A stretch of DNA of 64,000 nt from an uncultured Bacteroidales bacterium (GCA_900317125.1 ONFR01000001.1:239148-303147); one strand, 5' to 3'; shown: positions 7,807 through 14,854, counted from the stretch's first letter. The notes: generated from the letters alone by a model not told the origin. A program made the numbers and translations.

Positions 7807-8445
7807 CTATTCTGTTATCCTGCTAATGACCGCAATTCCGTTCTGGATGCTCATCACGTAGCTTGCTTCAGGGGCGATGACAGGCTTGAGCGGGGCATAT
7901 TTCACACCGTTTGGCAGGGACAGGCCTGACCAGTTGGCCGAAGTTGAGAAGAGGACCGTGGCTTCCATGGTTTGATTGTCCCCGAGGGTCGATATTGTGA
8001 GGGAGTTGAGGGGGGTGGGACAGGTGTGGATAGTGCCGCCGTCGAGGGAGTCGATGACGACCGTGGCGCCCGAATGGCTTACGGGGGTGGGGGAGGAGCT
8101 GCCGCCGGAGACGGGGATGTCGCCGGAGCCCAGGATGGGTTGCCCGCCGACGGTTTTAAAGGTGGGTTTGTCGGTGAGGTCGTTGTAGCTGCCGCTGAAG
8201 GAGGAGCCGCTGCTTTGGTGTTTGGGCACGAGGTTGGTTTCGGCGGTGCCGCCTTGGTACCAGTATTCGACGATGTTGCTGCCGTCGATGATGCCTACGG
8301 TGAGGCCGATGGTGACGACGTCGTCGTCGGAGAGTGCAGTGTGGGCGGCGTGGACGCTGGCGTAGGGGCCGTAGCGGAGGTCGACATTGGGCATTGAGCC
8401 TTTGTTGGTGGCGACGCCACCGTTATTGATAGAAAGGTTTCCCAT
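7807..8445 (-). CDS. Fibre/spike accessory protein
   Basis: 212 residues. The N-terminus (MGNLSINNGGVATNKGSMPN) is a short conserved-looking attachment region. A central segment (SGSYNDLTDKPTFKTVGGQPI, LGSGDIPV) carries the YNDLTDKP / LGSGDI phrases common in phage fibre proteins. The C-terminal part is a beta-rich domain similar in feel to phage tail-fibre tips. It lies between the two other fibre/spike genes with gaps of 12 bases on each side. It probably forms part of the receptor-binding complex. Confidence 0.65.
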   Translation of the reverse strand: MGNLSINNGGVATNKGSMPNVDLRYGPYASVHAAHTALSDDDVVTIGLTVGIIDGSNIVEYWYQGGTAETNLVPKHQSSGSSFSGSYNDLTDKPTFKTVGGQPILGSGDIPVSGGSSSPTPVSHSGATVVIDSLDGGTIHTCPTPLNSLTISTLGDNQTMEATVLFSTSANWSGLSLPNGVKYAPLKPVIAPEASYVMSIQNGIAVISRITE

Positions 8446-8457
8446 TTTTCTTTGTTT

Positions 8458-9429
8458 TTAGAAGGTTATTGTCATTGAGTCTGAAGGGTCGTGATTGCTG
8501 GAGGCGAAGATGCCGAAGAGTTGGAATGTGGTGCCGTCGATGGTGACGGGGTCGTGCGGACAGGTGTTGTCCGACTCGATGTTCTGCACCTGCTCCGTTC
8601 CGCTGCTGGTAAGGACGATGCGCTGTGGTGCGGACTTGTAGAGGAGGAAGAAGATGCGGTTCTGGCCGAACTGGCCGGTGTAGGAGGGGTTTTTGGCCGT
8701 GGTGTAGCCGGTGGCGAGGGCTTGGAGTTGCGCTGCCGTCAGTGCGGCGAAGTCGGATTTGGAGCCGGTGGTCCAGCCGATGAAGTAGTCCTTGGCCGTC
8801 GATTCTCCGCCGCCGCCGGCGGGCGTGAGGGTGAACTGCTGGCCGTTGATGGTTAGAGTGTTGCCGCTGAGACTGATTGTGGGCAGGCCTTCCAGCTTGC
8901 TCTTCAGATCGGTGGTGAAGTCGTTAGTTGAAAGTCCTTTGCCGGAGGCTTTGTCAACCTTGCTGTCCAGTGCGGTCTTGATGACTTTGTTCTGCACGGG
9001 GTTGGTGCTGGTGGATGAGAGGCTGCCGTCGGGAGTAATGTTGCCGCTGCCTTTAATGCTTTGGCCGTTGATGGTTTTGAAGGCTTGGTCGGCGGGCATC
9101 TTTTCATCCAGTGCGGCCTTGACGGCTTTATTCTGCACGGGGTTGGTGCTGGTGGATGAGAGGCTGCTGTCGATGGTGATGGAAACGCCACCGCCGCCAC
9201 CGCTGCCGCCGCCTATGACAATCCAGTCCTCGGCGTTGCCGGGCATTTGGAGGGCGGTGATGCCGTGGGGACGCTGGAGTGCGAGCACGGTGCCAGGAGC
9301 GACACCGATGAGTCCATCGGGGAGGTCGCCGCTGTCGTATACGAATTTGCAGCCTTCGCGGTAGACGCGGCTGCGACGAGACTGGATTTCTTCCAGCATC
9401 TCGGACCATTTCTTAATTTTTCTTGCCAT
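8458..9429 (-). CDS. Fibre protein with tandem tail-fibre-type repeats
   Basis: 323 residues. A helical N-terminus (KKWSEMLEEIQSRRSRVYRE) is followed by a glycine-rich hinge (GGGSGGGGG) and two repeats of the form SSLSSTSTNPVQNKxVKxALDxK, with INGQSIKGSGNI between them. This motif is widespread in Gram-negative and Bacteroidales phage fibres. The C-terminal 110 residues form a separate beta-rich tip. At the DNA level the two repeats include a 37-bp identical stretch (8990-9026 and 9131-9167). Likely role: an elongated host-recognition fibre at virion vertices. Confidence 0.75.
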   Translation of the reverse strand: MARKIKKWSEMLEEIQSRRSRVYREGCKFVYDSGDLPDGLIGVAPGTVLALQRPHGITALQMPGNAEDWIVIGGGSGGGGGVSITIDSSLSSTSTNPVQNKAVKAALDEKMPADQAFKTINGQSIKGSGNITPDGSLSSTSTNPVQNKVIKTALDSKVDKASGKGLSTNDFTTDLKSKLEGLPTISLSGNTLTINGQQFTLTPAGGGGESTAKDYFIGWTTGSKSDFAALTAAQLQALATGYTTAKNPSYTGQFGQNRIFFLLYKSAPQRIVLTSSGTEQVQNIESDNTCPHDPVTIDGTTFQLFGIFASSNHDPSDSMTITF

Positions 9430-9465
9430 ATTTTTGTTGTTTTTTTGTAATTATTTAATAGATTG

Positions 9466-9963
9466 TCAGTTGATAAGCATAAGGCTGGTTACGGCCAAGG
9501 TTGCCACGGCGGCGACACCCAGCAGCAGGGGTGCTGCGTTGATTCTCTTGTAAAGTTCCCACTCTTTGTTGCGTCGGCTGACGAGTGCCTGGCTGACCTG
9601 GCCACCGGCGAGACGCCATTGTTTCCATTGTTGCTCCAGTTCCGGGCGTGGAGATGGGTCGGCGGCGATGAGTGCGGCGACGGTGGATTTCCTGAACCGG
9701 GTGGTACCGATGTTGTAGCAGAGGGACACGGCAGCGTCGAACTGGTTCTGAGACAGCGAGGGGTTTGCCTGGCTGACAGCCTGCTCGAAGACTGCGAGGT
9801 CGGCGGCCAGCAACTGCTCGGCCTGGTCGCGGGTGACAGTCTGACCGGCGCGGGCACCATGGTGTCCGTATCCGATGCTGTAGCCGTCCACGTCCCAGTA
9901 GGCTGTGGAGGAGAAGCCCTCGAGTTGCTTGATGAGCGCGATGCCGTTGGATGAGGTTTTCAT
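9466..9963 (-). CDS. Phage-type lysozyme (GH24) with C-terminal membrane anchor
   Basis: 165 residues. The T4-lysozyme-like catalytic Glu is in IKQLEGF, followed by the Asp/turn motif YWDVDGYSIGYGH, in which Ser replaces the usual Thr. Helical motifs QFDAAVSLCYNIGTTRF and WRLAGGQVSQALVSRR complete the fold. The last 22 residues are a hydrophobic helix (PLLLGVAAVATLAVTSLMLI), so the enzyme is tethered to a membrane rather than being a SAR endolysin with an N-terminal anchor. It hydrolyses the glycan chain of peptidoglycan. Such tethering suits a virion-membrane enzyme used for entry, or controlled lysis. It overlaps the next gene upstream by four bases (ATGA). Confidence 0.88.
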   Translation of the reverse strand: MKTSSNGIALIKQLEGFSSTAYWDVDGYSIGYGHHGARAGQTVTRDQAEQLLAADLAVFEQAVSQANPSLSQNQFDAAVSLCYNIGTTRFRKSTVAALIAADPSPRPELEQQWKQWRLAGGQVSQALVSRRNKEWELYKRINAAPLLLGVAAVATLAVTSLMLIN

Positions 9964-10106
9964 GAGAGGAAGCGTTTTGCCAGCAGTACGAGCAATGCCG
10001 TGACCAGGACACCGGTGCAGAGTGTCACCACACTGAGTGTGTCGACTTTGACGGTGACGGGGATGCCGTTGCTGTAGGTGTCTAAAAAATTGTTGAGAGC
10101 GTTCAT
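9960..10106 (-). CDS. 48-residue single-span membrane protein
   Basis: The start at 10106 gives MNALNNFLDTYSNGIPV followed by one transmembrane helix (about 25-43, VVTLCTGVLVTALLVLLA) and KRFLS. It overlaps the lysozyme start by four bases. This short protein with a C-terminal helix and basic end is one of the series of likely virion membrane proteins. The frame continues upstream to 10157, but an internal start gives the usual operon spacing. Confidence 0.65.
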   Translation of the reverse strand: MNALNNFLDTYSNGIPVTVKVDTLSVVTLCTGVLVTALLVLLAKRFLS

Positions 10107-10117
10107 ATTGGTTTGTT

Positions 10118-10666
10118 TTAAACTGGACGATATTCGGATTGGTGTTCGTTGCTCCATTTTACCATGGTAGTCGCGTGTGCCACATATACCTGAACTCTCG
10201 ATTGGCTGGCCAAGGGTACTTGAACCGGATTGATGTATTCTGTAAATGGGTGTTTAGCTCCGAAGTATTCTCCCGAGGCATTTCTTTTTGGCACAACACA
10301 AGCATTGCGCAACTTTTGCATTGCTGCTTCAGTATTGTCACCCCATTTGCCATCGACGAAAATACCAGCTCCACACCATTTATTACACAGTTTCTGAAGT
10401 TGCTTGACGTTGGAACGAACTTCATCTATCCTATCGGAGGGATATATCCCACTTCCCCACTTCATAGGAGAAGAAGGCATAGAGGGCTGTTGGGAGGAAC
10501 CACCTGTCGAGCCACCATCGTTGCTGGTATCTTTTTCTCCACCGGATGATCCATCGTCTCCTCTTCGTTCCTTAATCTTGACGGCAATCCAGAACACGAG
10601 TATGGCGAGGATGTAGAGAGCTACGGTACCGCCAACAATTTTAAGTATTTTTTGTTTCTTGTCCAT
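10118..10666 (-). CDS. Membrane-anchored protein with peptidoglycan-binding-like domain
   Basis: 182 residues. Residues 8-30 form a transmembrane helix after a basic start (MDKKQKILK). A Gly/Ser-rich linker (about 36-65) leads to a domain at about 82-135 with the signature of PG_binding_1 modules (VKQLQKLCN, then VDGKWGDNTEAAMQKLRNA). It could anchor the virion membrane complex to the cell wall during entry. It belongs to the same operon as the anchored lysozyme and M23 enzymes. The C-terminal 45 residues are not recognised. Confidence 0.75.
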   Translation of the reverse strand: MDKKQKILKIVGGTVALYILAILVFWIAVKIKERRGDDGSSGGEKDTSNDGGSTGGSSQQPSMPSSPMKWGSGIYPSDRIDEVRSNVKQLQKLCNKWCGAGIFVDGKWGDNTEAAMQKLRNACVVPKRNASGEYFGAKHPFTEYINPVQVPLASQSRVQVYVAHATTMVKWSNEHQSEYRPV

Positions 10667-10670
10667 GATT

Positions 10671-11252
10671 TCAAACGTTGGTTACTCCAATAGCAACGAG
10701 GCTGTCTTTAATCAAATTCTGATTAGTGTAGGACATGACTTTGTTGCTATCGGTGAGGTCACTCAGTTTTATTGTAAATGTTTTGCCAAATAGCCCTTTA
10801 TGTGTTCTTGAGCCGAACTGGCCTTCCACTTGTCGATAGTTGGGTGCGTTTTTGACGCGGTAGAGGAGGATGTCCCTGACTCGGTGTTCGTCGACGAAGA
10901 GACCGATTCCCAAGCTGGTGATGCAGTCGTCAATCATGTCGGCAATATTCTTGGCCTCATTTAAGGAAAGCGAGAGTCTCTGACCTGTACGAGTTTCCTC
11001 TTTTTTGACTTTGTCGGCAGCTTTCCACCGTTCAGAGAGGTTGATAAATGGTTTTGCGAGGAAATCCCAGATGGACTCAGCACTATTGCCTATAGTTTTT
11101 TTCAATACTGCGATAAGAATCAATATCAAAGCTATCACAAGCAGCAAAGTCAAGAAAGTATTCAATACCTTACCAGGGTCTGCCACCCGCATCAATTTGT
11201 CGGTGGTGTTGAGCGTGGCGTCGACGTTGCCGAGTTTCTGTTTGTATTCCAT
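10671..11252 (-). CDS. Membrane protein of the virion cluster
   Basis: 193 residues. One long hydrophobic segment at about 31-50 (TFLTLLLVIALILILIAVL) ends in KK. The C-terminal 140 residues are soluble, mixed alpha/beta (NEAKNIADMIDDCITSLG, VRDILLYRVKNAPNYRQVEG). Not recognised. It sits five bases upstream of the PG-binding-like gene and four bases downstream of the 225-residue gene, so the three are probably made together. Likely a structural protein spanning the internal membrane. Confidence 0.65.
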   Translation of the reverse strand: MEYKQKLGNVDATLNTTDKLMRVADPGKVLNTFLTLLLVIALILILIAVLKKTIGNSAESIWDFLAKPFINLSERWKAADKVKKEETRTGQRLSLSLNEAKNIADMIDDCITSLGIGLFVDEHRVRDILLYRVKNAPNYRQVEGQFGSRTHKGLFGKTFTIKLSDLTDSNKVMSYTNQNLIKDSLVAIGVTNV

Positions 11253-11255
11253 GGC

Positions 11256-11933
11256 TTACTTCTTTTTGAGGATGACGGCGGTGAGGATGGCTACGAGCAG
11301 CACCACTGCGGCCACTGCGGCGATGCGGGCAACCTTCAGCAGCCGGGCTTTCTGCTCGGCCTGCTCGGCCTGGGCTTTTTCGAGTGCAGCCTTGGATTGT
11401 TCGGCTGAAGCCTGGGCGTCGATGATGTTGATATTGGCAGTACTTTTGTGCCGTTGCTCCCATGCTGCACGGTCGAAGGGGACGTGGTACCAGAGAGGCG
11501 GGACGTAGTTTTTTTGCGGGATTCTGACCGTTTGCCCGTTGGTTTCTTGGAATTTGTCGTCGTCGACGCTATCGGGGAGGCCGGAGACTTGGCGGTAAAG
11601 GTCGGCGAGTTGTCCGATGAGGTCGCGGGCGTGCATCTCGAAGGTGCTGTCGGTGTAGAGGTCGTAGTTGGTTCCGCTGAATTCGAATCCGCGTATTTTT
11701 CCGGGGGAGATTCGCATGCAGAGGTCTGTGAGGGCTTTCATCTCGTCGGGGCTGATGTCGGTTTTGAACCGGCAGCGGTAGCCATCGCGCCCGGCGTAGC
11801 TTTTGCTGTCCCACCATTTGTAGGTGAGGCGGGCGGCGAGTGCGAGTGCGTCTTTGTCGTCGGGGCCGAGGACGACGTAGTTGCCGTCGGCGCGGAGGGT
11901 GGTGCCTGTTGCGAAGAGGGTTTGTTTTTTCAT
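11256..11933 (-). CDS. Structural membrane protein with C-terminal anchor
   Basis: 225 residues. A mixed alpha/beta domain of about 160 residues is followed by an Ala/Gln/Glu-rich helix (QASAEQSKAALEKAQAEQAE, probably a coiled coil) and a C-terminal transmembrane helix ending in KKK. A soluble head, coiled coil and tail anchor could be a membrane-to-capsid linker such as a penton or vertex-stabilising protein. No family recognised. Confidence 0.65.
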   Translation of the reverse strand: MKKQTLFATGTTLRADGNYVVLGPDDKDALALAARLTYKWWDSKSYAGRDGYRCRFKTDISPDEMKALTDLCMRISPGKIRGFEFSGTNYDLYTDSTFEMHARDLIGQLADLYRQVSGLPDSVDDDKFQETNGQTVRIPQKNYVPPLWYHVPFDRAAWEQRHKSTANINIIDAQASAEQSKAALEKAQAEQAEQKARLLKVARIAAVAAVVLLVAILTAVILKKK

Positions 11934-11936
11934 GGC

Positions 11937-12446
11937 TTAACGGTGTTTGGCCGCCAGGATGGACAGTACCGCTATCAGTACCGCGGTGGCGGAGAAGGTG
12001 GCGATCCAGTATTTCTTTTTCCAGGTGAGGCCGAGGATGGTCCAGGTGTCGCGGTGGCCGATGACGATGAATTCGGGCAGGTTGGCGGCGCCGGGGAGGA
12101 TGCGGTGTTCGGTGCCGTCGGCGAGGATGCAGACTATGACGTTGGCGTCGACCACCGCCGGGGTCTCTTTCCCGGTGGCATAGGCCAAGCGAGTCGAGTC
12201 GTACGGGGCGAGCTTGGCGTCGACCACCGCCGGGGTTTCTTTCAGCCTTCTCCTGAAGACGTCGTATTGCGCGTAGTTGATTTTCTCGGCGGTGAGCCAG
12301 GCGTTGGCGCGCACAAGCAGTTCGTCGGCCAGGGAGGCGGTGTTGCCGGAACCCGACGGGGGGACGATGTCGGCGGCCCAGTCGGGCATTTGGGGTCCGA
12401 TAGGGCCGTCAGCGGCTGTGAGGAAGAGTATTTTCTTTTTTTTCAT
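11937..12446 (-). CDS. Structural membrane protein with GPQxPDW motif
   Basis: 169 residues. The N-terminus MKKKKILFLTAADGPIGPQMPDW shares the GPQ[LM]PDW motif with the protein at 13245-13682. Two internal copies of KETPAVVDA (about 69 and 93) form a short repeat. A C-terminal transmembrane helix (WIATFSATAVLIAVLSILA) ends in KHR. The shared motif near the N-terminus of two tail-anchored proteins in one operon suggests a common binding partner such as the capsid shell. Confidence 0.65.
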   Translation of the reverse strand: MKKKKILFLTAADGPIGPQMPDWAADIVPPSGSGNTASLADELLVRANAWLTAEKINYAQYDVFRRRLKETPAVVDAKLAPYDSTRLAYATGKETPAVVDANVIVCILADGTEHRILPGAANLPEFIVIGHRDTWTILGLTWKKKYWIATFSATAVLIAVLSILAAKHR

Positions 12447-12461
12447 GACGGGTTGGGTTGT

Positions 12462-12608
12462 TTAGTGGTGTTTGAGGCGGATGACGGTGAGGATGAGTGA
12501 GGCGAGGCAGACGGCGAGGGTGGCGCAGCGCAGCCCGATGTCGAGCTGCGCGAGCGTCACTGTGCGGCCGAGGAGGATGACGGTGTCGTTGTAGCTTTGG
12601 GTGAGCAT
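12462..12608 (-). CDS. 48-residue single-span membrane protein
   Basis: The minus-strand ATG at 12606-12608 opens a 48-codon frame to a TAA at 12462-12464: MLTQSYNDTVILLGRTVTLA, then a hydrophobic helix (IGLRCATLAVCLASLILTVI) and RLKHH. It fills the gap between two larger genes with 15- and 3-base spacers and has the size, helix position and basic end typical of this operon. Coding assignment rests on context and codon use. Confidence 0.6.
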   Translation of the reverse strand: MLTQSYNDTVILLGRTVTLAQLDIGLRCATLAVCLASLILTVIRLKHH

Positions 12609-12611
12609 GGG

Positions 12612-13238
12612 TTAGCGGCGTTTGAGTGCGATGACGGCGAGGATGAGGAGTGCGGCGAGGAGGATGCTTTCGAGGGAGAAGAAGATGCCGTTGACGCGGA
12701 GGCCTGCGCGGCGGCGGCAGGGGCCGCCGATGATGTCGCCGAGGAGTTGTGCGGCGTTGGCGAGGGTGGCGTTGTCGGTGGTGGTGGGGGTTGAGGTTTC
12801 GTCGCCGTCGGCGTGGTTGACGAAGATTTTGCGGTTGAGGTCGTTGCTAAGGTTCTGTTTCATGATGATGGAAATTAGGGGTTGATGTTTGTGTTGATTG
12901 TCGATGGTGATGCAGTGTTGGTAGAGTGCGTGGAGTCGGGAGTAGGGGATGGTGTGGAGGCGGTTGAGGGCTGCGAGGCTTTTTTTGAGGCTTTGGTGTT
13001 CGGTGCCTGCGAGTGCGGCGAGTGCGAAGGTGTCGGCGGTTTGTTCGTTGTCGGTGGCGAGGAGCCAGTGGCCGAGTTCGTGTGCGAGGTAGAAGCGTTG
13101 TGCGAAGGGGTCGGCGGCGGGGAAGGTGAGGCGGTTGACGAGGAAGGTGGGGTTGCCGTGGCCGTCGATCTGGACGGCGGCGGGGCAGAGGCCCATGAAG
13201 TTGGTGTCTACGGTTTGGATGAGTGGCGGCTGAAGCAT
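12612..13238 (-). CDS. ImmA/M78-like metallopeptidase with C-terminal membrane anchor
   Basis: 208 residues. The motif LAHELGHWLL supplies the HExxH zinc site, and NEQTADTFALAAL follows about ten residues later, matching the E-x-x-A-D-x-F pattern of ImmA/IrrE (M78) peptidases, where the Glu is the third ligand. The C-terminal third is different: a Thr-rich linker, CRRR, then a transmembrane helix (SILLAALLILAVIALKRR). Classical ImmA cleaves phage repressors in the cytoplasm. Here the gene is in the virion-protein operon, so it may instead process a structural protein. An internal Met at 12863 could split it in two, but it lacks a convincing ribosome site. Confidence 0.65.
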   Translation of the reverse strand: MLQPPLIQTVDTNFMGLCPAAVQIDGHGNPTFLVNRLTFPAADPFAQRFYLAHELGHWLLATDNEQTADTFALAALAGTEHQSLKKSLAALNRLHTIPYSRLHALYQHCITIDNQHKHQPLISIIMKQNLSNDLNRKIFVNHADGDETSTPTTTDNATLANAAQLLGDIIGGPCRRRAGLRVNGIFFSLESILLAALLILAVIALKRR

Positions 13239-13244
13239 GGTGTG

Positions 13245-13682
13245 CTATTTTTTGCCGAGGACGAGGATGAGGGTGATGATGAGGGCGATGCCGCCGAGGA
13301 TGATGACGGTGAGTGTGGTGCCGTTGGTGAAGGAGAGGGAGCCGTGGGTTTCGTTGACGGTGCGGTTGGTGGTGTCGGTTGAGCGGGAGTAGCTGTTGGC
13401 GTTGCCGATGATGTTGCCGATGCCGTTGAAGATGGAGCCGAGGTGGCTGACGAGGTTGTTCCAGCTGAAGCCGCTGGAGGTGTCGGTTTCCTGGTCGTCG
13501 CCGCCGGTGTCGGTTTCCTGGTCGTCGCCGCCGGTGTCGGTTTCCTGGTCGTCGCCGCCGGTGTCGGTTTCCTGGTCGCCACGGAGCCAGTCGGGCAGTT
13601 GTGGTCCCATCATGCTGGGGTCGTCCCATTGGGTGACGCCGTTGCCGAGGGGGTTGGTGGTGGGTATGATTTGTTTTTTCAT
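13245..13682 (-). CDS. Tail-anchored virion protein with DDQETDTGG repeats
   Basis: 145 residues. After MKKQIIPTTNPLGNG and the GPQLPDW motif come three and two-thirds copies of the acidic nonapeptide GGDDQETDT (about 35-68). A glycine/asparagine-rich amphipathic part (HLGSIFNGIGNIIGNANSYS) and a C-terminal transmembrane helix (LTVIILGGIALIITLILVLG) ending in KK follow. The DNA repeat is exact and could vary in copy number. The gene is directly downstream of the capsid candidate, behind a strong hairpin. Likely a membrane protein of the particle. Confidence 0.65.
   Translation of the reverse strand: MKKQIIPTTNPLGNGVTQWDDPSMMGPQLPDWLRGDQETDTGGDDQETDTGGDDQETDTGGDDQETDTSSGFSWNNLVSHLGSIFNGIGNIIGNANSYSRSTDTTNRTVNETHGSLSFTNGTTLTVIILGGIALIITLILVLGKK
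13480..13578. repeat. 27-bp tandem repeat, 3.7 copies, in frame
   Basis: Copies start at 13480, 13507 and 13534, with a partial one at 13561; the full copies are identical. The unit encodes nine residues (DDQETDTGG), so copy-number change would not shift the frame. Confidence 0.9.
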
Positions 13683-13698
13683 GGTGCGTGGGGGTTTG

Positions 13699-14439
13699 TT
13701 AAGAAAGCCGGAACCGGCGGTGCGGTTCCGGCTTGGTGGTGGTTGGTGAAGGAGTTTTGGTTAGTCTTCGGGGGGGGTAGAAGTCGATGGTGACTTTGAG
13801 TGTGGTGGAGGCTTCGACTTCGATGGCCCAGTAGAGGAGGTCGTTCCACTGGAGGTCGCCGAGGTTGTAGTCGATGACGATTTTGCCGGACTGGAACTGG
13901 TTGGTCTGGAAGTACTGGCTCATGTCGACTTCGCGGGCGGCTTCTTTCTGGAAGGGGTTGAGGGAGGCGAGGAACATGGAGGCGTTGAAGGCTGCGGGGT
14001 TTTCGTGGCCGTTGGAGGTGGCGGCGATGGTGACGCGTTTGACGCAGCGGGGGTTGTGCGTGAGGTAGCGTTTGCAGTGGTTGATGGTTTTGCCTGCGGC
14101 GGTGGACATGGTGACGGCGTAGGAGGTGTGGCCTTCGCCGACGGTGACGACGGCGTCGTCGAGGACGACGTCGGCGGCATAGCCTGCGGCGAGGAGGCCG
14201 GCGTTGTTGTGGTTGTGTTTGGCGACGGAGCCGTTGCCGTCAAGCTCGAAGCCTTCGGTGTCGATGTTGCCGGTGGCTACGGCCACGGCGATTTTGTCGG
14301 TGGTGCTGCCGTTCTCGATGGTGAACTGCATGCGGTCGGTGATGGATGATTGTAATTTATTCATTTCTCCTGAGAAATAATTGGTTAATACTCGGTTTGA
14401 TTGGCTGATGAGGCGTTGTTTTTTCTCCAGCTCGGACAT
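13699..14439 (-). CDS. Major capsid protein candidate (double-jelly-roll type)
   Basis: 246 residues as written, about 230 if the 8-C run noted below is really seven. It has no signal, membrane span or enzyme motif. It is predominantly beta-prone (RMQFTIENG, DKIAVAVATG, CVKRVTIAATS, SGKIVIDYN, YWAIEVEASTTLKVTIDFYP) with one helical start. PM2 P2 (269 residues) and FLiP capsid proteins are of similar size. It is the second gene of the late operon, behind iterons and a promoter, and is followed by a perfect hairpin that could stabilise or shorten its mRNA, as expected for the most abundant product. No homology could be tested; the fold is inferred. Confidence 0.55.
   Translation of the reverse strand: MSELEKKQRLISQSNRVLTNYFSGEMNKLQSSITDRMQFTIENGSTTDKIAVAVATGNIDTEGFELDGNGSVAKHNHNNAGLLAAGYAADVVLDDAVVTVGEGHTSYAVTMSTAAGKTINHCKRYLTHNPRCVKRVTIAATSNGHENPAAFNASMFLASLNPFQKEAAREVDMSQYFQTNQFQSGKIVIDYNLGDLQWNDLLYWAIEVEASTTLKVTIDFYPPRRLTKTPSPTTTKPEPHRRFRLS
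13705..13734 (-). terminator. Perfect 11-bp hairpin after the capsid candidate
   Basis: AAGCCGGAACC (13705-13715) pairs with GGTTCCGGCTT (13724-13734) around an 8-base loop, followed on the minus strand by TTTCTT. It is a good intrinsic terminator or mRNA-stabilising structure, yet it overlaps the last codons of the capsid frame as written, which argues that the true stop is at 13761. Confidence 0.7.
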
Positions 14440-14451
14440 GGGGCGGTGGTG

Positions 14452-14658
14452 TTAGTCGTTGTTGGGGCTGGTGTTGGCGTTCTGGACGTTGCAGACTTGC
14501 ATGATTTTGTCTTTTTCTTCCTGGGTGAAGGTGGCGCCGGTGTATTTGTGGCGGATGAGTGCGCGGCGGTTGCGGCGTGCGATGACGAGTGCGGTGGCGG
14601 CGACGAGGAGGATGAGGATGACGATCCAGGCGATGTTGTCGGTGATAAATTTCTTCAT
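14452..14658 (-). CDS. 68-residue single-span membrane protein, first late gene
   Basis: A short polar start (MKKFITDNIA) leads into one transmembrane helix (WIVILILLVAATALVIA), then a strongly basic patch (RRNRRALIRHK) and a polar tail. Basic residues just inside a single span are typical of virion membrane proteins that contact DNA or capsid. It is the first gene behind the promoter at 14687-14694 and lies 12 bases ahead of the capsid candidate. Confidence 0.7.
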   Translation of the reverse strand: MKKFITDNIAWIVILILLVAATALVIARRNRRALIRHKYTGATFTQEEKDKIMQVCNVQNANTSPNND

Positions 14659-14686
14659 GATGTTTTTTTTTAGTTGTTTACGGCTG

Positions 14687-14694
14687 CAAAGGTA
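14687..14694 (-). promoter_or_regulatory. Putative late promoter (-7 element)
   Basis: TACCTTTG on the minus strand matches the Bacteroidota -7 consensus, with transcription expected to start near 14680. No TTG or TTTG occurs 18-20 bases upstream, so it should need an activator. Five phased iterons start 27 bases upstream of it. Confidence 0.6.
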
Positions 14695-14720
14695 CGGACT
14701 TTTCCGCTTGCAGAATGTGG

Positions 14721-14770
14721 TGTGCAAGAATATGCAATAAAATGCAAGAATATGCAAGAATATGCAAGAA
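14721..14770. repeat. Five 10-bp iterons upstream of the late promoter
   Basis: Successive decamers with consensus TATGCAAGAA start at 14721, 14731, 14741, 14751 and 14761. Two copies are exact and the others differ at one or two positions. The 10-base period keeps all sites on one face of the helix, as for an activator array or a replication initiator site. Confidence 0.8.
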
Positions 14771-14854
14771 ACCGGCACTTCTGCGATGGTGTCTTTTTGG
14801 CTCAAAAGGTATAGCAAGGCAGGTTTTTGTCCCCTTTTGGGGGAATAAATAAAA

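Noticed and set aside
13480..13578. CRISPR-like array
   Set aside because: The repeats are directly adjacent with no spacers, keep a reading frame and lie inside a gene.
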